Below, piece by piece: positions 11,902-23,290 of a stretch of 64,000 bases of DNA. The stretch spans positions 1,302,001-1,366,000 of the forward strand of contig JAPXFQ010002640.1 in the NCBI GenBank assembly GCA_028564705.1. Reading direction: 5' to 3'. Source of the DNA: Apricaphanius iberus (Eukaryota; Chordata; Actinopteri; Cyprinodontiformes; Aphaniidae). A program made the position numbers and the translations under genes. Each line of letters starts with the position of its first letter. Positions within the stretch are counted from its first letter, which is position 1. The notes below the pieces were generated by a model. That model did not search any database, was not told where the DNA came from, and worked only from the letters and a program-made list of their open reading frames with translations.

Positions 11902-14230
11902 CGCTGCCTGAAAAGATCCCCCCAACAAAAGTCCAGTGGGTCAGTGTTTTCAGCGGGAGGCATCTAAAATCTATTGTGTGAATTCTTCAACAGGAGGGGG
12001 GAAAAAAATTGGCTGTTCCTTCTATAGAGAGCTATGGCTCATTTATTTGAGGAGAGCCTCACCTTAACTAAATCACCTTTGCCCCATGACTCATTTTCTG
12101 TTTGACTTTTAAAACTCTAAAGGAGCTTAAAAATATAAAAACAGATGTAAATGTGTTTTAAAGACATTGTAATACCTAAAACTATGAAAAATATCTGAAA
12201 GTTCAATACAAAAAGCGTTGTACTTTTGGCCACTACAGTTGTTAAAGGATACAGTTTAATTTTTATGATCTTTGAGAGTTGGACTTTTGCATTCATAATT
12301 CAAATGGCTTCCTGTGTCAGCTCCATATTGAATTTGTTTCACTGACTGTTGGAGCAGCCATCAATTTAAATTATATTAGCTAAATAAAATCAATTTCACG
12401 TTCAGAGTCATCATTTATTTGTAAGAATATATCAAATGTAAAATCTAAAAAAAATGTATCAAAAAAAATTGTCAAGCCAGGGACATACCAATGTGATATA
12501 AAATGAAGGAAATATTCACAAAAATTCATCTTTCCTTTGTTTTTATTGAGGTTTATGTTCACAAATGACATTAAAGATTGAATATTGCAAATCTTTGCAA
12601 TATTTGCAACAACCGAAAGCCATTGCAATTACAAATATTAAATTGATAAAAGATAAACTAGTAGACAGAAAGACTCATTAATTATTACATTTTAAACTCA
12701 ACTTAATATAACTCAGTCTAATCTGAGCTGCAAAATATTAAGAAAAATATAATAAAATGTAATAAAAACTATAAATGTTGTAATGATGATATGACTTGTA
12801 ATAAATAGCCTAATAAGCTAAGTGTCTGAAAGTCTTTCTGATTTGCATCACCCAAATAAGTTTAACCATGTCCAGGGAAAATGGGACATAATATTCCATT
12901 TTAACTCTGACATTTGAAAATAGTTACAACCGGATAAAAGTTATAACTGGATATCTGCTCTTTTAGCTTTTGTTAAATCTTGGCTACACTTCTAAATTGT
13001 TCGTTATCTCCAGAGACCTTATCGGGATATAAAGCAGGTGGGAAATAGATGAATGGAGCCAAGTAACAGACAGTATCTGCAGTCAGATGCTTGGAAATGC
13101 TCATATTTCTATATATTAACTTATACTACACCAGTTATAAAACAGAGGATTGTAAAGAGAGCTTCAGCAAAATGTGCACAGTAGGACTCAAGGACACTCA
13201 GGTTGTTGTAGATAACGCTAATCACTTGCCAAGTGCACTGCCTGGAAGCAAAAAAAAGCTGAGAAGACAGGCAGAGCAAAATCGACAAAGAAAAAACACC
13301 AGTATGACTGGCACATAAGCACTGGTCCCACTTCCATATGCCTCTTCTGTAATAAAGTGTCATCAGAGGTCGCTTTTGACAGCAAAAAGCCTGAGTTTGC
13401 GGTAGGTTCGCTCAGAGAGGCTCGGCCAGTCTCCCTGCAGGCTGCTGTGACAGCTTTCACTCTAATTATGGCTCTGCTCTGTTTCAGTGCTCCACATAAG
13501 AAATGACAGTTCGGATGGTTCAAAGTCAAACCTGCACACAGCAGCATGAGATAGCAGCAGAGCGGAGCGGAAAATTTATTCAAACAAACAAAACGTCTGT
13601 TTACTTTTACACACCAGAATCTGTTAACGTCTGACAAATGAGTTTAGAGCACTTCCTTTCCCATAAGCGAGTGTTTATAATCATCAGGTTTGCCTGTATT
13701 GGGGCCAACTTGTAGTGGAGTTTACTGTAAGCCTCAAAGTTTTGTTTTTAATAGCAAGACAGTGGGAATTATGTGATCGTAACATATAGAAAAGAAGTCA
13801 GGGGGGATTCCAATGATGCTACATATCTATATCAGCATAAAATAGGTCTAACATGCAGATCTGCCCAGACTTCTAAGACAGAAAGTCCAAATATAACAAT
13901 GCCAAATTGTTTTTCGGGTAAGTAAAATTGTATTTCTGCTGTGCTTTTAAAATAACTATTTGATCGAAAATAGGTTGAAATAATTCAATTCAGTTAATTT
14001 AAAAAATGCCAATTCACAATAGATTTAATTTCAAGGTACACTGCAAGAAAGTTTTAATAAAATTATACAAGCATTCTGATCAGTTACAAGTTTACCATTT
14101 CAGGAATCTCAGCCAATTGCAGTGAGTCATTGACGTGAGGTTGTGCCTCGCACATGCAGACTCCAACCACAGCAATCCCTCATTAATCCCTTATACTGAG
14201 CAAGCATATAGCGACAGTGGAGAGGAAAAA
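11902..14230 (-). other. Intronic sequence, nothing identified
   Basis: AT-rich, with a short local inverted repeat of TATTGCAAATCTTTGCAATA at about 12584-12603. A 139-codon minus-strand frame at 13218-13637 has no recognisable domain. Nothing else supportable. Confidence 0.5.
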
Positions 14231-14238
14231 CTCTCCTT

Positions 14239-15349
14239 TAGGGCTGCCATGAACAATTATTTTGATAAACAACTAATCACTGATTATTATGCCAATTAGT
14301 CGACTAATCGAATCACGAGTAAAATTTATGTTATTGCAGGAGCAAGCAGCTGCTCTAATATTTATGTGTTACCTTGAACTGTTATGTAGTATCTAAAATG
14401 GTGATTTTTAAGATGATAGCTCATTTAACACTTATGTTAAACTAAAACAGTGTTACAGCAGGCAAATAACATGTGCTAAGTGTAGTGAAATTACCATCAA
14501 CACTGTTAATGTTGCAGCTATTTAGTAATACAACAGCCTCTTGAGTCAGGAGCGTCATTAAAACTACTGAATGATCCTTACAAAAAAAGATCCTTCCTGC
14601 CCACAACCATTTAACATCTGAAGTCAGAGTAAACATTACATTCTGACAAAATAAGTATTTTAATGCAATAATAATAACAATAAGCAGCAGTTTGTTGCAA
14701 CATCTGCACCTTGATGTCCTGTAAGCAGCAGCAGCTGCACTGTCTGTTCTATCTATGAACAGATCAGAACCAGCCTCTAAGCAGCAGATCAGGCCGGAGA
14801 GGACGTCATATGAGATAATCTAGACAGTTTCATCAATCTATGAATACCCCTGGATACCTAGGAGAGAAGGTAAAAAGCCGACGTGACAGGGCAAAAAAAA
14901 AAATTAAATCACTCATACTGTTGATTTATGTTAGCAGCTAACAAGCTAAGTAGATGACAGAAGCTACTGTCTGTTTGTCGTCAGCCACAGCGGGCTTCCC
15001 TTTAAGAGGATCAAACAACACTGCTGTACTGCTGTGGAAAGCAGCTTCTACTCTGTGAATTGTGCATTACATATGCTTCACTTTTTATTTAATCTCCAGA
15101 ATTTTAGAGCTGCGTTGTTGGCTCACTGATGATACTGCTATTAAAGCTTTTCTAAGCTGCAGCTGACGCCGATTGCCACAACTGTGCATCTGCGTGAGGG
15201 GAACAAAGGGAGCAGAGACCGGCACAGCGACAGTTTTAAAAGAAAAACAACGTGTAAGAAAAATAAACGGTAAAATCGACTACTAATTTTTTGTGTCAAC
15301 AATTTTACTCTTCAACGTCATGACGAATCGATGAATCGTGGCAGCCATA
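14239..15349. mobile_element. Non-autonomous hAT transposon, 1.1 kb
   Basis: Terminal inverted repeats TAGGGCTGCCA and TGGCAGCCATA (one mismatch) bound the element, flanked by 8-base target duplications ctctcctt (14231-14238) and ctcccctt (15350-15357), one mismatch. Subterminal DNA contains repeated ATTAGTCGACTAATCGA-type and AATCGATGAATCG words. No transposase frame is present, so it is a deletion derivative mobilised in trans. The 8-base duplication is the hAT hallmark. Confidence 0.85.
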
Positions 15350-15654
15350 CTCCCCTTTTAGAGGAAGAAACCTCCAGCAGAACCTATCACATATCTTCTT
15401 TACATATTGATTATTAAAAGTTGTTTTAATTGAAAATCACATAGTTTTAGTAAAGGTTATGGAGCAACAAGGCTTCATGATTTTATTTGACTAAATAATT
15501 CAATCTGCCTAAAGGCAAAGGGGTAGCAGAGTCATTTACTACGGTTTTCTGGTTACAAGCGCCTGCTTACCTCTGTTAGCTCAGTTAGCTTATAGCTACA
15601 ATGGCTTAGTGTGTCAATCATCCGCCCCCACCCTCACAGGCCAATTCTCATCTC

Positions 15655-15825
15655 CACCTGTTTGCCCATATTTTGCATTTTCCGGGCACGTCTAGATTCA
15701 TGAAAAAAGCCAAGATGGCGGTGTTGTGAACCGCCCAGCTGGCTTCAATTCAACCTTTCAAAAACCTATGGATGACGTCACTGAGGCTTCGTCCATTAAA
15801 TATACAGTCTATAGGTAATACACAC
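15655..15825. repeat. Dispersed fish repeat (CCGCCCAGCTGGCTTCAATT type)
   Basis: The block containing AAGATGGCGGTGTTGTGAAC, ACCGCCCAGCTGGCTTC and TGACGTCACTGAGGCTTCGTC, ending TATACAGTCTATAG, is a combination I remember as recurring in teleost introns. It may be the end of a DNA transposon. Boundaries are approximate and no duplication was found. Confidence 0.45.
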
Positions 15826-18471
15826 ACTAATAATGCATCTCCATCCTGTGACAAAAATTGTATAGTTGGGGTGAAGCTTGGATGATTGAGCAAGGTTATT
15901 TCTATTTTTCTAAATTGACGAAACATCTGGTTACACACAATTCTTACCAACTTAAGGATTTCGTTTCGGTTCAGAAAGCTACAATACAATTCTAATGAAT
16001 ATAGAAAATGTGCAGCTAAGATGAAATAAGATTCCATGGCAATAGTTGTCCATGCACTACCTGCTCTTTATACAGTTGCTTTGTTTTTATGAGGGAATTT
16101 CAAGGTTTCATGTTTCCCAAAGAGTGCTCTAAAGATCTATGCAACTCTACGGTTGCAGATCCTTCATGATAGAAGTCACAATGAGCTTTAGGGTAACCTT
16201 TAGCCTTTTCAGAGTTTGTGGGAAGGTTTGGCATCGCCTCAAGTTAACAGCAGCAACGCATGACATCAGCCGTTCTACTTCAGTCTCTAGATGGAACCGT
16301 GTAATATGTGCCCTCATGTCTGTTGTGTTTCTAAACATTTCATTTTAGTGTTACACAGCCCGTATGTGGAGGGGCTCTTGTCCAAGCCATTTCTGCTTTG
16401 ATGCAGAGGGTGCATGATGCAGTTCACTGACCTTGTGTTTACCATAAACTGTCCCTGTGCTGTACTTACGCACGTCTGAGTTACCCATACTGCAATCCTT
16501 AAAATTAGATGATAACATTCAATCAAGATAATCAAGTTTTAAATTTAGCTTACAGTTTGACATCAACTCCTAGTTATGTGTTAAGTTGTTGAAAGGACAG
16601 AAAGCTGGAACATGCCTGAATTTCCTCCATCCTCAGGAATGTCCCCATGAATGATGGCAAACCAAAGGCGTTTAGCTCTTTACCAACTTTAGAACCTCTG
16701 AGTTTTAAAGTAATTTGACAAGATCAGAAATCTTAAATATTTGACATCCTAATTTTGTTCATTTCAAAAATCTGTAGTTAGTTTATTAGTTTTATTAGTT
16801 TGCTAAAAAGATTACATCTATGGACAGAAAACTAAAAAACAAAACATGTAAACACAGTTAAGTCCAAATGTATTAATGAATCTGGCAGATTTAGGCTTGA
16901 AGTAAATCTTTTAAGAGCGACTCACCCCCAACTCAACTTTTTTGAGTTGATCGACTGTATAAAAGAGTGTCTAACGATCCATTTCCACTAGGGTCTGTCC
17001 ATATTTAGCATGTTTCCACCACCGTTATCCAAGCAGACCTATTTTTTCAAACTACCTCTGGCTTGGCTAATGCGACCCAACAGTTTCACCACCGAATATT
17101 AGATAAATAGATATAATTTTAACAAGCCATTAACAACAATAAAATATAATGTTAACTTTAAATTGTTTTACTGAGATTTGTTTCTTTTTTTAATCAAAAC
17201 ATCTAACAATGTATGTTAGAACCTTGGTTTACAATTATTAGGCAAAACAGAAAGCAATTTATTGATCACCTGCCTTGGAACTGGAAACAATCATTTTCTC
17301 TGTAAAGAACTGCTGCTTACTTTTTACACTGCAGCAACAATGCGGTGAGATGAGGTTCCCAACATTATTAAATTGACCTCGTCATTGTGTGGTATTCCAT
17401 ATCAGTACTGGTATACCAGTCAAAACCAAATCTTAAATGTATTGATCACAGATGAAGCCCTACATTGAGAAAAAAACAGCTCAAAACTGTTGTATGCAGC
17501 TGACTCATTTACCGCCAGCTCCACTTGACTGTTTATGAAAGCTGCACAATACTAGAGGATAATAAGAGTGAAGCAGGTGGGTGTTTCTTTCTATTCATTG
17601 ACACTTCAAATTCTCAACAACAAATAAGGTTTTTGGATGAGATGGAGAGAACAAAAAAACGAAAAAAAACATACTCAGGGAGTTTGGTTTCTAATATTTC
17701 ATCATAAGCAAATCACTAGTGTCAAGCTCAATAAACTTTAAACATTGCACTGTATTAAATTCATAGGCATTTATTTTTTCAAGGAGAGCTAGTATCACCA
17801 AATATTGTTCCTATGAACCAAATGTTGGTGTATCATCTTATCTTTTGAATAAAATATATTATTAAATCCATAAATAACCAACATGATCTGTAACATCAGT
17901 AATGTGTTACATGTAGTTTACTTATATTACATTTATTCAACATAAATTGCTAAAAAATCTAAATATCAGCTTTCTTGCTAAAATGATTTCACCAAATATG
18001 ACTGACCATAAGTGCATATTGCCCCTTAGTTCATGAAATGTGGAAAAAAAGAAAATAAATATTACGATAGAAATATATAGGACAAGGACAGATACTAACA
18101 AACTAGTCAATAACTAAGGTGTAAATGTTGATATTTATCCACTACTAGCTTCTATTAATTGTAGTACTTCTCATTTTAAAATGAATCAAACTGGAATTGG
18201 TAAGTATTGAAACCATTCTTTACCTCGATGTATTGCTAATGACCCAAATCCTATTTAGCACATGAAAAAGGAGCAAAACATGAGAACAGAATGGGGCAAG
18301 ATGGGGGAAGGTGTGGCCTTATCAACATTACATAAGCTCCGTGTACCTCTTACAGTATTTCAGTGGAGGTAGATTTTTTTTAGAGGGCAAACTTACGACT
18401 CTTCCTATTATTGGCAAACAAGAAAAAAAAGACCAAAACAAGACATCCACGACTGAACGACTGCTGCTTAC
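15826..18471 (-). other. mast4 intron, nothing identified
   Basis: AT-rich intronic DNA with scattered short A/T runs. The stretch 16970-17100 (TCCATTTCCACTAGGGTCTG...) may be a very old transposon fragment. Overlapping short frames on both strands at 16139-16348 look like chance. Confidence 0.5.
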
Positions 18472-18552
18472 CTCCAGAAATGGAACGCGTGCAGTGGGCT
18501 GCACGGACTGCAGGGGCTAGTGGGAGTGGGGCTCAAGCTTCGGGGAGTGAGG
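18472..18552 (-). CDS. mast4: mast4 cassette exon: LTPRSLSPTPTSPCSPCSPL segment
   Basis: An 81-nt exon with acceptor CATTTAACTTACAG and consensus donor GAG|GTAAGC. It is phase-symmetric (1 + 26 codons + 2 nt), so it can be skipped without changing frame. Only one of three frames is open; it reads L-T-P-R-S-L-S-P-T-P-T-S-P-C-S-P-C-S-P-L and then H-A-F-H-F-W. The Ser/Pro density matches the neighbouring N-terminal MAST exons. Its first base fits the TT of microexon 29017-29048 (Phe) or the GA of first exon 20742-20788 (Asp), and its last AG fits exon 5707-5795 (Ser). The same frame stays open 157 codons upstream of the acceptor, so an unspliced form could also encode protein. I cannot confirm this segment in other species from memory with certainty. 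Confidence 0.85.
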
Positions 18553-20741
18553 CTGTAAGTTAAATGGAGTGTAGTGAATAGTTGTCCCTTATCACATACA
18601 GGACAGACCCCCCCACACAGCTCGGACAAGTCTCCAAATGAAGACAGCAGCATCACAAAGAGTAAATGGTCTCTGTCAGATGAATCCAATTGTGTTTGAA
18701 GAGCGGATTCCCGAGGCATTTGTCTGGTTCTGCAGTGTTTGGTTGACATTTGAGCCTGTAGACTGTGCCAGACTAAAATGACGGGAGGCAATAAAGAGCA
18801 CCTGTTAAAAAGCGCAAAGGTTATAAAAGGAGTTCGAAATTTACTGAAGGTTGGAGATAAATAAAACCGTGTTCTTCCTGTTTCTGCAAACACAAGAAAG
18901 GCTTTTACTTTACAACGTGAGGTCAGATGTTTAATCTCGGATTTAGCTGGACTCCCAGCAGTACTGCAGAGCTTTAGGTCATGCAAAGGTGAGTTACTCT
19001 GTCTGCAGTAGCTTCCATTCATTAAATGGTCAAATGTAGAAAGAATCTAAAAAAACGAGAGGACTAAACTAAAATTGGTGTTAGTCTAATACTAGACTAA
19101 AATTGTGGAAATCTACGTGGGTTAGACCTTTCCTGCTCAGTGATTTTATTGCACATAATGTTGCATCAATGTAATTAGCATTACCTTGTGTGTTTACTTT
19201 GAGTCAACAGAACATCATCTTGCTTGAGTTGTCAACATAAAAAAAAATGTCCCTTTGCAAGTGCAGTTCCATTTAAAACCCAAATGGTAAAAATGTTTTA
19301 AAAACCTTTTTGAAAATTGGAGGACAATTTGAAAACATTAATATTAGACATAAACCGGAAGAACGGCTGATTGCTGAAGTTTTGGGGAGTCTCAGCTTGA
19401 GCAACAACCAGTCTGTTGCAGAAATTCCAGATGCATTTTAAAAGGAAAGCATTTTCTATGACATATCGAAGCATTTAAGGCTTCAACTGTGAAAAGGAGA
19501 GCCAGGCATACAGCGGATAACAGGAAGGCTAAAGGTACTACAGAATAGTGGCTTCATTCAATAAATTTCAACCTTACTCTGTCATGAAACATGTCAAATT
19601 TATGACTGCTAAAAGCTTTTTGGAAATTTGAAAGGTAATGCAACAATGTTAATTCTCTAGGAAAAAAAAAAAAGAAGACCATCAAGTTAGTAATGCTAAC
19701 CAGCAATATAAATGTGATTGAGACTTTAAATTTCAACTGCATTTCTTTGGTTAAGTAGGTAAACTTACATTTTACAGCAACTGTGACAGAAGATCGGCTA
19801 TCGCCTCGGCCCTAAAAATTTATAAATTAGGACCCCTTACAACAGGAAGGCTGGAACAAATACTTAAAGTGCTGTATTTAGTTGTTTTTTTTCATATTAG
19901 AGTTCCTGAATAATGGTAATCTAATTTTCTGATCAGTGTATGTCCTATTACCGTTGTTAATGAGCAATTTTCTTGTGTTTGGAGCATCAGCAAACAAACT
20001 CTGGCAAATGAGTGTCAGAGAAGCAATATCAGTTTGTTGACAAAAAAAAATACTACCATGGCAACATCATAATAAATTAATAAAAGGACAGTATATGGAG
20101 TGCATGACTTGCTTGGATGCAAAGAAAATAATATATTAGCCAGTTCTCATTGTCTATAGGAAAAAGAAGTAGGTTAGAAAATGTTTTTCAGTGATCGAGT
20201 TACTTTAGGATTGGTCCAAAAATCTGCATAGAAATAACGTCATTCAGCAATCCAATTGGCTCAACTGCAAAATTTAAACCCCTAAGTATGGAGAAACATG
20301 ACAAATGCCGTGGTGACCCAAATAAAAATTGTACTGAATCATGCGATCGGCGCAGTTTGATACACACGTTTTTTTAGCACTTCACGGCTTCCCACCTTAT
20401 TGATCATATCCAGAAATCACCGTGTCTGTTTCTCTTACATGTGAGTTGTTTATTATCACTCACGCCTGCAAATTAAGCCACTCCTTTATGTCATTTATCC
20501 ATGAAACGCACACATGAAAACCTCCAACTGCAGAAACACATGCAGACTCAGACATGAAGGCAAGCGGCTGTTGCCTAGGTGGGAAGGATTTGACATTAAG
20601 ACTTCCTGCTGCAGATGCTGCTGCTGCTGCTAATGCTAACAGCCTAGAGCAGAAGGCAACAGTGAATGACAAATATGACACAGAGACAGATGAAGCTACA
20701 TGATGCAGAGGAGTTGCCTAGAATAAGAGGAAAATACTCAC
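18553..20741 (-). other. Intron between cassette exon and MKAQ first exon
   Basis: AT-rich; the first 470 bases (to 19022) are unusually open on the minus strand in the frame of the cassette exon. The remainder shows no recognised repeat. A short CTG/CTGCTG-type triplet run lies near 20618-20632 on the plus strand. Confidence 0.55.
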
Positions 20742-20788
20742 TCTAGCGTCAGCCCAGGAATTCTCAGTCTCTCCCGCTGAGCTTTCAT
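20742..20788 (-). CDS. mast4: mast4 alternative first exon (MKAQRERLRIPGLTL)
   Basis: A 47-nt coding stretch: ATG at 20788, 15 codons M-K-A-Q-R-E-R-L-R-I-P-G-L-T-L and GA, followed by a consensus donor GTGAGT. The GA joins the C of the cassette exon as Asp, giving ...GLTLD-LTPRSLSP..., or the C of exon 5707-5795, giving ...LD-CRTSNRK. Both keep the frame. Sequence context of the start is GCC-ATG-A. The basic start followed by R-I-P-G-L-T-L-D flowing into the Thr-Pro-rich cassette looks like a designed join, and the proximity of this exon to the cassette (2.2 kb) suggests they are used together. Support is start, donor, phase and plausibility; homology is only a vague recollection. Confidence 0.75.
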
Positions 20789-20823
20789 GGCTGAACTGTG
20801 CTCGTTTGCTCTATTGTGGTCAT
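20785..20823 (-). promoter_or_regulatory. uORF overlapping the MKAQ start (ATGA)
   Basis: An upstream ATG at 20823 opens a 12-residue frame (M-T-T-I-E-Q-T-S-T-V-Q-P) whose TGA overlaps the main start codon as ATGA. This geometry could permit reinitiation or repress the main frame. Confidence 0.45.
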
Positions 20824-21180
20824 GATATGAATTCACGCTGTCTGCCTGCTGCCAACCCCCCACCCCCCCGCTGCAACCGACAAAGAGACGAACCTAGCCA
20901 CCACAGTGCAATGAGACAGATTGGTTTCCTCTCTCCCCAGAAGAAGAGAGAGTGGTGGGGTGGGGGGGGCACTACAATCCTTGTTTTGGTCTTTCCACGT
21001 TCCACCTTGAAGCTGTCAAACAGGAGCCTGATATGCCAGAGAAAGGCATGGAGGCAGGAAAATACCCCTTCTTCCCTCCCCTAATACACGCCCCCTGCTC
21101 CTTAAAACCGATGACCCCCACCACCACAGCCCCCACACCCCTCTCACCACCAGCTGGTGGTGTGTTCCATGGAGAAATTC
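20824..21180 (-). promoter_or_regulatory. C/A-rich region upstream of the MKAQ exon
   Basis: Upstream of the MKAQ exon lies a locally GC-richer block with C and G runs (20857-20872, 20954-20970, 21065-21150) standing out from AT-rich intron. It is the natural place for the promoter of this exon, but no specific element can be proved. Confidence 0.3.
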
Positions 21181-22180
21181 ATACAATAAACTGAAGCTCT
21201 GCTACGTGCAGTCACCTTGACAGCAGTCAACACAACGCAGGCACTGTACAACACCATGTCGCCACAATCACAGGGATGATGTCATCTGCAAAAAAAGGAA
21301 ACTTAGCATGCAGCTAAGAACTCCAGATCTGCGACAGACAACGGCACAAAACAAAATAACTAATCACCTTTATTCTAAAAGCTTCTTAAATCAGTTTTAG
21401 TCTGTTTGTGTCCCAAGTTTGTGACTCCAATTTAAATCAATGTAAATCTCATGGCCGACTAAATGTTTGTACCTAAACAGCTGATGAATGATTTTACACA
21501 GAAAAAAAATTGGACAAAAAATGACACCTGTTTTTTGAAAATACAGAAAAGCAACAAAAAGTTGTCTTGAATAGTAGATAAACACACAACAAAATCTCAA
21601 AGTTTTTATGAATAGATATTTTTAAAGCTTTGTGGCCCTAGCGGGCTTCATTTGAAAGTGGATAAATGAGGAGAAAAAAAGGGGGGAAATCATGCTGTCG
21701 AGGACTTACGCCTCCTTTCATGGGGCTAACGCTTCATCACTACAACACCCGTGTGCGCAATGTGTTTGGGAATTTATTTATTTATTTTTTTTTTTTAAGT
21801 GTCCTGTCTGGCAATGTAGAAGCCTGACAAATTTACTTTCTCAAGTGGAGTATTACAGCGTTTGCTATAGTTCTCCACTTGATATAAATGTGAGAGAAAT
21901 CTTTCTTAGAGATTACTGTTGCTTTTATTTTCTGATGTGGGCATGGAGATGGAAAATAAGGAGGAAGGAAGAAAGAAAGAAGACAAAGAGAGGTAGGAAA
22001 AAAAGTTAAGAGAGAGTATGAGCTGACGATACAAGAGAGGAAGGGGAACAAAGAAAACGTCTCATTCTGCGTTCACACTGGATGGTGCGGGAACACAGCA
22101 AAAAAAAGAAGCAACAATGACAAAACAAGCCAATGGTACCGATTATTCAAATCTATTTAGGATAACCTCGGCCCAACAGT
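21181..22180. other. Intronic sequence, nothing identified
   Basis: AT-rich with a T run at 21784-21797 and purine-rich stretches at 21955-22045. No gene or repeat recognised. Confidence 0.5.
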
Positions 22181-22184
22181 TTCT

Positions 22185-22480
22185 GTGAGGAGGCATCAAT
22201 CCATCTTCCAGGAATTGAAGCAAACAAGAGGGAGATCAGAGCAACAGACGTCCATAGGACCCCCAGAGCGTAGCAGCCCCAGGTGGACCAGCGCAGAGCT
22301 GACCACACCCCCCAAGAGAGGAGCAAAGGGAAGCCCCGGTGTAGCTACAATTGAGGGGCCCGGCGGGCACAGCGACGAGCCCAAGGGCTCCGCTGGCCAC
22401 CAGATACGCCAGGGCAGGACCAGCCAAGGACCCAGAGACCCAGGATCGCCCCACACCCTAACAGGGGCAAGGGACCAGGG
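22185..22480. repeat. GC-rich dispersed repeat candidate
   Basis: A sharply bounded GC-rich island in AT-rich DNA, with phrases such as CCCCAGGTGGACCAGCGCAG, GGGGCCCGGCGGGCACAGCG and CACCCTAACAGGGGCAAGGG. I remember similar blocks as high-copy sequence in perch-like fish. Open frames on both strands (plus 22185-22541, minus 22196-22456) lack domain character, as expected for a GC-rich repeat where stops are rare. Confidence 0.45.
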
Positions 22481-22939
22481 AATATTTTGGAATTTTAAAT
22501 GTCACATAGTAGAGCCAATCCTCAAGTCAATACAGTTCTGAAAAAAATAAATATTTTCCATGGTTAGCTCTAAACAAGATTCCAATTAGAGCTTCAAAAT
22601 GCAACAAGAAGAAAAGGGAGTGAGACAAAACATTTTTTGAGTGTGCAATTTATTAAAAATAACTCTTGCACTAAAACAGGACGATTTACACCTAATCAAA
22701 AGTTCAAGACCATTTTATCTTTAAAGGCCAAATCTTTGCAAAAATATGGATCAGTTATCATTAGTCACATTGTCATGATGTTCTGGTGGCAAAGGCTAAA
22801 AAAAAAAACGTTCCTGTTTCTCGCAATGTGTCTTCGTTACGGAGATGGGACGTAGTAAGACATGTATACATACGGAATTTCTTAACTAGTCCTGAGAGTT
22901 ATGGAAGTAAAATGTTAAATAAAAGACAAAAGAAATCTT

Positions 22940-23290
22940 TTTACCAGCACTGAACTGGAGGATCCAACTGGCTATTCATCAAGACACTGGATGATCCTCG
23001 ACCCAAATTAAAGCCGTAACCATCAGACCGCATCAGAGACTGTAGGGCTTCAAAAAAAGGAAAAATCTTCAAACTCCTTAAATGCCGCAGACCGATTGGA
23101 CTTTGCCGGAGAGCGCCAAATATGGACATTGAAAGGTCAAAGAAACCTTTATTCTCTGATGACAAAAGCTTTTTAACCTTGATGGTCCTGATGGTTTCAA
23201 ATGTTACTGGCATGACCAGCAGATCTTACCTGAGATGTTTTCTACGCACAGTGGAGGGGGAGCCATGATGAAGATAGTAGATAGACGGCC
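22940..23290 (+). mobile_element. Degenerate Tc1-like transposase relic (second family)
   Basis: On the plus strand the words TTTATTCTCTGATGACAAAA, CTTGATGGTCCTGATGGTTT, CAAATGTTACTGGCATGACC, AGCAGATCTTACCTGAGATG and GCACAGTGGAGGGGGAGCCA follow the order of a fish Tc1-like transposase around its F-S-D-E/D and L-D-G-P-D-G-F-x-x-Y-W blocks. Stops and frameshifts break the frame. The intact-looking 90-codon frame on the opposite strand is an antisense by-product. Confidence 0.75.

Noticed and set aside
13218..13637. 139-codon minus-strand frame
   Set aside because: No domain, cysteine-rich random-looking composition, no suitable phase or donor joining it to mast4.
22941..23213. Intact 90-codon minus-strand frame ([12 protein letters not shown]...)
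   Set aside because: It is antisense to a Tc1-like transposase relic whose conserved blocks read in order on the plus strand.
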